DNA of 64,000 nucleotides from a virus. The position numbers and the translations under genes were made by a program. Positions 59,589 through 64,000 of this stretch are shown here, in pieces; the first letter of the stretch is position 1; each line of letters opens with the position of its first letter. Below the pieces are notes generated by a model that worked only from the letters and a program-made list of their open reading frames with translations, had not been told where the DNA came from and searched no databases. The stretch covers positions 1-64,000 of IMG/VR virus record IMGVR_UViG_3300010354_000081; one strand, given 5' to 3'.

Positions 59589-60524
59589 TTACCCGTAATA
59601 AAACATGTTTCTTGGCACAATCCGTAGCGGCGCTGTATCCCTATCTTCAGCAGCCGCCAAGTCCCACTGCTCTTCGTAAGCGGCTTTTAGCATGGCTATG
59701 CGGTTCGGCTCAACCTCCGGCAGCTTCATGCTCAAGTAAAACGCAAGGCCCGCCACCATACACGGCAGCAGGCGGAATGGAATATCTTGGATCACGGTGC
59801 CGTTAAGTCCACCGTCTTGAATCCTACGCATCCTCCAATACACGAATGTGTACTGATCCCCCGGCGCATTAGGCGTAGGCCACAGGTTGACGCACGGCAA
59901 GTTCTGCACCGTCACGTAGTTTGCTGGGGAGGCGTTGTGGGAGGCTGCGGTTGTATTGTTCTGACCCCGGGCACAGTTAACCAGCGAGTTACCGCTGATG
60001 TTAGGGTAGCTAATGACCTCGTTATCAAGCTTGATGAAGCCCGCTGCCGGAAGCCCAACTGTGGTGCTGAGTGGTATGGTTGTTACCACCGAGTCAATGT
60101 TCTGCGCCAAGGTAACCGTCGTCGTGTACTCAGCCCCTGTCTGACGGTTGAACCACAACTGGATCGGACGCCCTTGTGCCAACTTGTTGGGTATCGAGGA
60201 GTAGGTAGGCTCAGCAATCCTGCTGATGTTGATGTCGATCTGGTCTAGCGTTGTGGGCTGCGTGCGGATTACGTGATCCAGCAAGTCGATTGTATCGGTC
60301 GGTATGGGGTAAATTGCCTGCCCAGTTACCAACGGGAACGACCCCTGCTCCACCGTCCAGAGGTTAAGCCCCCGGTTAGCCCACTCAATAGACATTAAGT
60401 TTAGCGACCGCCTTGCAGTACGCCAGTTGTACCCAGTACGTAACTCGGCACCGCACCGCTCAAACGCCTCTTCGATGAGGTTATTGAGGTCTAAGTTAAA
60501 CTCGGCTGTACCGGAAGTAGGCAT
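59589..60524 (-). CDS. Neck/adaptor-type protein
   Basis: A 311-residue protein. The N-terminal helices (LNNLIEEAFERCGAELRTGYNW, TARRSLNLMSIEWANRGLNLW) and beta segments resemble adaptor or tail-tube-A proteins, with an inserted beta domain (about 130-210). It ends RDTAPLRIVPRNMFYYG. Probably joins head and tail. Confidence 0.7.
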   Translation of the reverse strand: MPTSGTAEFNLDLNNLIEEAFERCGAELRTGYNWRTARRSLNLMSIEWANRGLNLWTVEQGSFPLVTGQAIYPIPTDTIDLLDHVIRTQPTTLDQIDINISRIAEPTYSSIPNKLAQGRPIQLWFNRQTGAEYTTTVTLAQNIDSVVTTIPLSTTVGLPAAGFIKLDNEVISYPNISGNSLVNCARGQNNTTAASHNASPANYVTVQNLPCVNLWPTPNAPGDQYTFVYWRMRRIQDGGLNGTVIQDIPFRLLPCMVAGLAFYLSMKLPEVEPNRIAMLKAAYEEQWDLAAAEDRDTAPLRIVPRNMFYYG

Positions 60525-60757
60525 TATCTAAATCTCGCAGTCTTTTGTGCTATGCCCTTGGGCTGTTTAACAAACTGTTTGCCTTTCGCCTTACCTGCCC
60601 GCTTTGCCCTCGTTGTAGCAGCATACTCGGCTGGGCTTAATGCTTTGATCGCCTTCTCCGGCAGGTACCGCTCGCCCGTCTTTGACGACGGCTTGCCGCT
60701 CTTGGTGCGCCACTTCTGGTCACCCCAGTTTTTGAGCGACTGTTGCGGGGCTTTCAT
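60524..60757 (-). CDS. Small basic protein conserved in aquatic phages
   Basis: A 77-residue protein (LKNWGDQKWRTKSGKPSSKTGERYLPEKAIKAL...). I recognise this small family from cyanophages and relatives; no function known. It overlaps the next and previous genes by a few bases. Confidence 0.75.
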   Translation of the reverse strand: MKAPQQSLKNWGDQKWRTKSGKPSSKTGERYLPEKAIKALSPAEYAATTRAKRAGKAKGKQFVKQPKGIAQKTARFR

Positions 60758-61023
60758 TTCATCTTCTTCAACGTCTGTGCCAGTCGTGCTCTTTGACCCA
60801 TCTTGCCCGGAGCTTTAGCTGCCGCTGCAAGCTTCTTGGCTGGGATAGGTTTGTCGCCTTTAACACCTAGCGATTTACGCAACGCGCCGGGTTTCTTAAT
60901 AGCGCCTTGAATCCACTTGTTTGTGGAGCCGCCCTTCTTCATGCCCTCAACCCCACGGCCTTTCAGCACGTCGGCCTGTGTCACTTTGCCATCACCGGTC
61001 AGATCAGGAAATTTACTAGCCAT
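60754..61023 (-). CDS. Small EF-hand-like basic protein
   Basis: An 89-residue protein starting MASKFPDLTGDGKVTQADV, a single EF-hand/dockerin-type loop (Asp 7, Thr 9, Asp 11, Lys 13, Thr 15, Asp 18), followed by a KKGG motif and a basic C-terminus (RARLAQTLKKMK). The start at 61023 is chosen because it abuts the previous stop. It could bind calcium and a nucleic acid. Confidence 0.7.
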   Translation of the reverse strand: MASKFPDLTGDGKVTQADVLKGRGVEGMKKGGSTNKWIQGAIKKPGALRKSLGVKGDKPIPAKKLAAAAKAPGKMGQRARLAQTLKKMK

Positions 61024-61024
61024 C

Positions 61025-61438
61025 TCACACCATCCTTCCGCGAGTCTTACCACGCTTGGCAATGCCATCCGCACGGGCTGAGGCTGACTTCACTTTGCCG
61101 CCTTTTTTCATACCGCGAGCTTCACGACGTTCTTCGGATGCTGCTTCACGAGCGGCTTTTCTAGCCTCAACCATAGCCTCGGCGCTTATTTGCCCCCGAG
61201 TCTTAGATGGACTACCGTCTTTCCACGTCCCCGTCTCAGCATGCTCTTTTGCCGCCTTATCTGCTGCTTGCATTGCACCTTTGCTTAGCGATGTACCGTA
61301 ATCATCTTCGCCGGTCAAAACGTCCTTAAGCTTACGTGGAAGATTTTTTTCTTCGGCATACAGCCCCAGCATGGACTTATCTTTTAAGCTTTCTTCTTTC
61401 CGAGTGCGTTTTGCACCGGGGGATTCTTTGTCAGCCAC
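61025..61438 (-). CDS. Basic protein with RGKTRG tail (GTG start)
   Basis: A 137-residue protein. GTG at 61438 is chosen (GGAGG 5 bases upstream, 8-base overlap with the previous gene); a longer ATG frame would overlap that gene much more. Helical, Glu/Lys/Ala-rich, ending with MKKGGKVKSASARADGIAKR and then GKTRGRMV. The same tail appears in two neighbours. Confidence 0.75.
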   Translation of the reverse strand: MADKESPGAKRTRKEESLKDKSMLGLYAEEKNLPRKLKDVLTGEDDYGTSLSKGAMQAADKAAKEHAETGTWKDGSPSKTRGQISAEAMVEARKAAREAASEERREARGMKKGGKVKSASARADGIAKRGKTRGRMV

Positions 61439-61715
61439 GATAGCCTCCGCCCTTTTCCTTGTACCGCTTTGCGAGTAGCTGTGCTTTTCTCGCGCTCCAT
61501 TTTCCTGCGCCGGTGCCTTGTACCGCAGACGCCTTGATGCTCTCAAACAGCGACTTCCTCATACCCGGCTTGGTGTAATTGCCCGCCTCGTTGACCTTGG
61601 AGACTTTGCCGCCCTTCTTGTACTGCGTGAAGTCGGTGCCATCCCGGCGAGGTTTTTTCTTCGCCTTGGGCATCTTGGAAGGGCTGATTGCACCCATGCC
61701 GCGTGAGGCCATCAT
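61431..61715 (-). CDS. Small basic protein conserved in aquatic phages
   Basis: A 94-residue protein with YKKGGKVSKVNEAGNYTKPG and KWSARKAQLLAKRYKEKGGG. I recognise this pattern from cyanophages and uncultured marine phages, where it is an unassigned small ORF. ATGA overlap with the upstream gene. Confidence 0.78.
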   Translation of the reverse strand: MMASRGMGAISPSKMPKAKKKPRRDGTDFTQYKKGGKVSKVNEAGNYTKPGMRKSLFESIKASAVQGTGAGKWSARKAQLLAKRYKEKGGGYRG

Positions 61716-61936
61716 ATGATTTTGCCTCTGGTCTTACCGCGAATAGCGCACCCATCGGCGCGGGCTGAGGCGCTACCACCTTTCGCCATCTTCTTTACGG
61801 GTTTAGGCATCGGCAATGGCTTAGCACCTTTTACCGAACCCATATCCGGGTCTACCGGAGGCGTACCCGTTTCAGCCGTAAAAATCTCTGCTTCGCCTGT
61901 ATCACCTTTGGGGCGACGGTTATCTTGCTTAGCCAT
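61712..61936 (-). CDS. Small basic protein with RGKTRG tail
   Basis: A 74-residue protein ending MAKGGSASARADGCAIRGKT, the same tag as its neighbours; the N-terminal half is acidic. The tag is probably a shared functional element. Confidence 0.72.
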   Translation of the reverse strand: MAKQDNRRPKGDTGEAEIFTAETGTPPVDPDMGSVKGAKPLPMPKPVKKMAKGGSASARADGCAIRGKTRGKII

Positions 61937-61948
61937 TGCAATCCCCTA

Positions 61949-62335
61949 TCAGCAGGCTTTGCCGCCGTAACGCATCTTAGTCATGCCGCCTTTTTTCATG
62001 CCGGTCGAACCTGCCATCTTGACTTGCATGCCCTTGGTTTTGCCTTTAGTAGCAATACCATCAGCCGCTTTGTGACCAGCAGCCAGACCGCCCGAGGCCA
62101 TCTTCTTCATGCCAGCTTCTTTCATCTCATGCTTGATCATGGACTTAGGAGCGCCTTTCTTCTTCATGAACGACACTTCCTTTTTCATCATTGCTTTTGA
62201 CTCTTTCATTTCGCCTCCTCCGGCTTTGGTGAATTCGCGTCCTACGCTCATCGGCACGCCAACCTTCTTGGCAAAAGACGGACTGTGAGCGACAGCCCGC
62301 ATAAACTTCTCTTGTTTTTCACTCTTAGCTGGCAT
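61949..62335 (-). CDS. Small basic Met/Lys/Gly-rich protein
   Basis: A 128-residue protein (MPAKSEKQEKFMRAVAHSPS...), with KAADGIATKGKTKG and MKKGGMTKMRYGGK segments. Very basic; possibly packaged with DNA. Confidence 0.72.
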   Translation of the reverse strand: MPAKSEKQEKFMRAVAHSPSFAKKVGVPMSVGREFTKAGGGEMKESKAMMKKEVSFMKKKGAPKSMIKHEMKEAGMKKMASGGLAAGHKAADGIATKGKTKGMQVKMAGSTGMKKGGMTKMRYGGKAC

Positions 62336-62336
62336 A

Positions 62337-62525
62337 TCAAACCTTTATGACCCAACCTTTGCCAGCAAAAAAGCCGACTGCCAAAAGGCCAACGCCGATC
62401 AAAAACTTCTCAACGACGGTCTTTCCGACTTTCTTGTAGAACTCGGAAGACATCTCTTCAATGGCGATCTTTGCCGCTTCTTTGGCAATAGCCCGCTCAC
62501 GTTCAGTTAATTCAATATCAGCCAT
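62337..62525 (-). CDS. Small membrane protein
   Basis: A 62-residue protein with a charged helix, then one membrane segment (FLIGVGLLAVGFFAGKGW). Function unknown. Confidence 0.6.
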   Translation of the reverse strand: MADIELTERERAIAKEAAKIAIEEMSSEFYKKVGKTVVEKFLIGVGLLAVGFFAGKGWVIKV

Positions 62526-62526
62526 G

Positions 62527-62772
62527 TCAGCACTTCCAAGCTCTAAGTGATTTGTTAATACGGCTATTCGGATCGTTCGCGGTTTTGGCGCTTGTCAGTT
62601 TCTTTTTCATACCTGACATACGAGCGCAGAACGACTTCTTCCTTGCGCCGCCTTCCGGCTGGGGAGGTTTCAAGTTCATACCTTGCGCTTTCGCTGAGGC
62701 GCGTCCCTTGGCGTTCAATCCACCTTTGGGATTCTTTCCCTCTTTCCTCTGCCATGCCGGAGACTTAGCCAT
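62527..62772 (-). CDS. Small basic DUF6321-like protein
   Basis: An 81-residue protein (MAKSPAWQRKEGKNPKGGLN..., SFCARMSGMKKKLTSAKTAN, RINKSLRAWKC). I recall this as a widespread aquatic-phage small family (DUF6321), name from memory. It overlaps the next gene by 8 bases. Confidence 0.8.
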   Translation of the reverse strand: MAKSPAWQRKEGKNPKGGLNAKGRASAKAQGMNLKPPQPEGGARKKSFCARMSGMKKKLTSAKTANDPNSRINKSLRAWKC

Positions 62773-63253
62773 AATAGACCGTCGCAGTAATGCTGTTTTC
62801 TAAATAAACCCGAACGCCATTAGGTGCAAGAATACCTTCGCCCGGAATGATATTAAACACATCGTTTGATGCTGAGACAGTACTCATTACCAGCACGTTG
62901 TTGTAGACAGTTGCCACACCAGAAGCATCTCCAGCATCTGCCACAGCCACCGTGAAAGTATTTGCATTCACGACATTTACGACTTTATAGAAATCGTCTG
63001 TCGGATTTGTCCCGCCTGACCAGTCAATAAACGCCCATTCACCGGCGATCAGTCCGTGATCTGGGGCTGTGACGGTAGCAGTAGTGGTAGAACGTGCGTA
63101 CGTGCCAGCAATTGACGAGTTGTCGTACAACCCAACTAGGCCAGAAGTCGTAGTTGCCACACCAAAAAACACCGCTTTTACACGGGTTCGGAATGGAATC
63201 ATTAAGCCAGACGTGTTCGCATATTGCGACCTTACGTCAGTTTGCATCCCCAT
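62765..63253 (-). CDS. Beta-rich structural protein, unknown
   Basis: A 162-residue protein (MGMQTDVRSQYANTSGLMIP...) with Val/Thr-rich strands and no charged clusters. GGAG lies 7 bases before ATG. Lies in the head/neck region; likely a virion protein. Confidence 0.7.
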   Translation of the reverse strand: MGMQTDVRSQYANTSGLMIPFRTRVKAVFFGVATTTSGLVGLYDNSSIAGTYARSTTTATVTAPDHGLIAGEWAFIDWSGGTNPTDDFYKVVNVVNANTFTVAVADAGDASGVATVYNNVLVMSTVSASNDVFNIIPGEGILAPNGVRVYLENSITATVYYG

Positions 63254-63410
63254 TTAGATTCTCCGTTTCTTCAGGCGCATCTAAGCGATTAATCAGCATT
63301 TGATACGCTGTTATCGTGGCTTGGGCTTGAATTAAAAAGGTTTGAGCCTTGTTTGCTTCTTGCTCCAAGTCACGAATCTCAGATTCCAAAAACTCCTTGG
63401 TTATCTGCAT
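63237..63410 (-). CDS. 57-residue coiled-coil protein
   Basis: MQITKEFLESEIRDLEQEAN..., a short helical protein. Its ATG overlaps the upstream stop (TAATG, shared base 63410), AAGGAG lies upstream, and it overlaps the next gene by 17 bases. Too short to assign. Confidence 0.65.
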   Translation of the reverse strand: MQITKEFLESEIRDLEQEANKAQTFLIQAQATITAYQMLINRLDAPEETENLNGDAN

Positions 63411-64000
63411 TAGGCAATGCTGGTGCCAACGGTGATGTAATGGGGAACACCGCCAACTAGGATTTTGATCCCTTTAGCAGTTCCACCAACAGTGCCGGTA
63501 GCAACAATAGTTGCGGCAGGGCCAGACTCGATGTTTAGAAGATTCTGAACTTCACCGGTCTGCGAACCGCTGTCGGTAACACGAATAAACGAAGAAGCTG
63601 AGCCAAGAGTTACGTTGGAGCTATAGTCGGTATCCAGTTGTAGAACAGCCAGTGTGCCGCCGGGGGTTGTTGCTGTACCGCCTAGTGTTGCACGAATTGC
63701 ATTAGCCGCACCAGAGATTGTGCCACCCGTGTTAATCGAAGTGGAGATGTGTGCGCCGTTGATCGTGCCGCCAGTTGCACCGTTTGCACCCGTTACACGC
63801 GTTAAGAATCGTGCGGTTTCGCCAGAGCCGGTTGAAGTAAATGTCAGACGCTGATAGGTCAGACGTACATCACCAGTTGTATTGGACGCGGTTGCGTAGG
63901 AGGAAGATACGTTTCCAGCAGTAGTTACTGCAATTGGATCGGTAGAAGTGCCGGACTCAAAGCCATTATTCGATCTGACTGGTCCCGAAAATGTCGTGCG
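63410..64000 (-). CDS. Structural protein, cut by the right edge
   Basis: 196 residues plus stop; the frame is open to the window edge. It begins RTTFSGPVRSNNGFESGTS, which looks like the second to fourth residues onward of a typical MANRTTFSGPV start, so only a few codons are probably missing. Beta-rich, Thr/Gly/Ala-rich, like capsid- or head-associated proteins. It does not join in frame with the partial gene at 1-323. Confidence 0.75.
   Translation of the reverse strand, partial: RTTFSGPVRSNNGFESGTSTDPIAVTTAGNVSSSYATASNTTGDVRLTYQRLTFTSTGSGETARFLTRVTGANGATGGTINGAHISTSINTGGTISGAANAIRATLGGTATTPGGTLAVLQLDTDYSSNVTLGSASSFIRVTDSGSQTGEVQNLLNIESGPAATIVATGTVGGTAKGIKILVGGVPHYITVGTSIA

Noticed and set aside
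1-64000. Integrase, repressor-type lysogeny genes, tRNA genes
   Set aside because: No tyrosine or serine recombinase motifs, no CI-like two-domain repressor and no obvious cloverleaf were seen; small HTH proteins alone do not show lysogeny. A tRNA scan could not be run.

Overview
The window is most of the genome of a tailed double-stranded DNA phage. The gene content suggests a short-tailed (podovirus-like) virus of the kind recovered from freshwater and marine metagenomes. It has terminase, portal, scaffold, major capsid protein, an SU10-type adaptor, a stabilisation-type tail protein and large internal/ejection proteins. There is no tape measure, sheath or baseplate set. An Rz/Rz1 spanin pair points to a Gram-negative host. 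I saw no integrase, phage RNA polymerase, tRNA or CRISPR array, so a lytic lifestyle using host RNA polymerase is the simplest reading. The genus cannot be fixed from the sequence alone.

Layout. A G-rich divergent region (about 9.38-9.82 kb) separates two transcription directions. Leftward from it on the minus strand runs the packaging/head cassette: TerS, TerL, portal, a small ORF, a GroES-like protein, scaffold, a head-associated protein, a decoration-like protein, the major capsid protein, a terminator, a free-standing HNH endonuclease, and a gene cut by the left edge. Rightward on the plus strand (9.8-30.3 kb) runs the early region: many small overlapping genes, a MoxR-type AAA+/VWA-metallopeptidase module, a series of small winged-helix/HTH proteins, a VRR-NUC nuclease, an AcrVA2-like protein, family A DNA polymerase, a Cas4/RecB-like nuclease, an SNF2-type helicase, an ssDNA-binding-like protein and an AEP primase-helicase. 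It ends at a strong terminator at 30.34 kb. From 64.0 kb down to 30.36 kb the minus strand carries the rest of the late genes: head/neck and small basic proteins, adaptor, fibres with beta-propeller repeats, a glycosyltransferase, the lysis cassette, tail proteins, internal virion proteins and a 2,159-residue polyvalent protein.

If the genome is circular or circularly permuted, the right edge reads into the left edge across a short missing piece. The late genes would then form one continuous leftward unit starting at the terminase promoter near 9.43 kb. The two partial genes at the edges do not join in frame, so the window is probably not a closed circle.

The most unusual signal is a family of 12 near-identical 13-14 bp palindromes (consensus TTAACACCTGTTAA / TTAACAGGTGTTAA). 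They occur only between 9.70 and 17.99 kb. Three copies carry AGGAG at the centre and sit exactly where the ribosome binding site of the next gene should be. Others provide stop codons, and several lie inside genes, where those in accepted genes are read in one frame as (L/N)T(x)VN(K/Q). A second repeat family (TTGTTCC/GGAACA, 10 copies in about 310 bp) lies at 10.48-10.80 kb. The palindromes bracket the AAA+/VWA module, which is the best candidate here for an under-described phage system.
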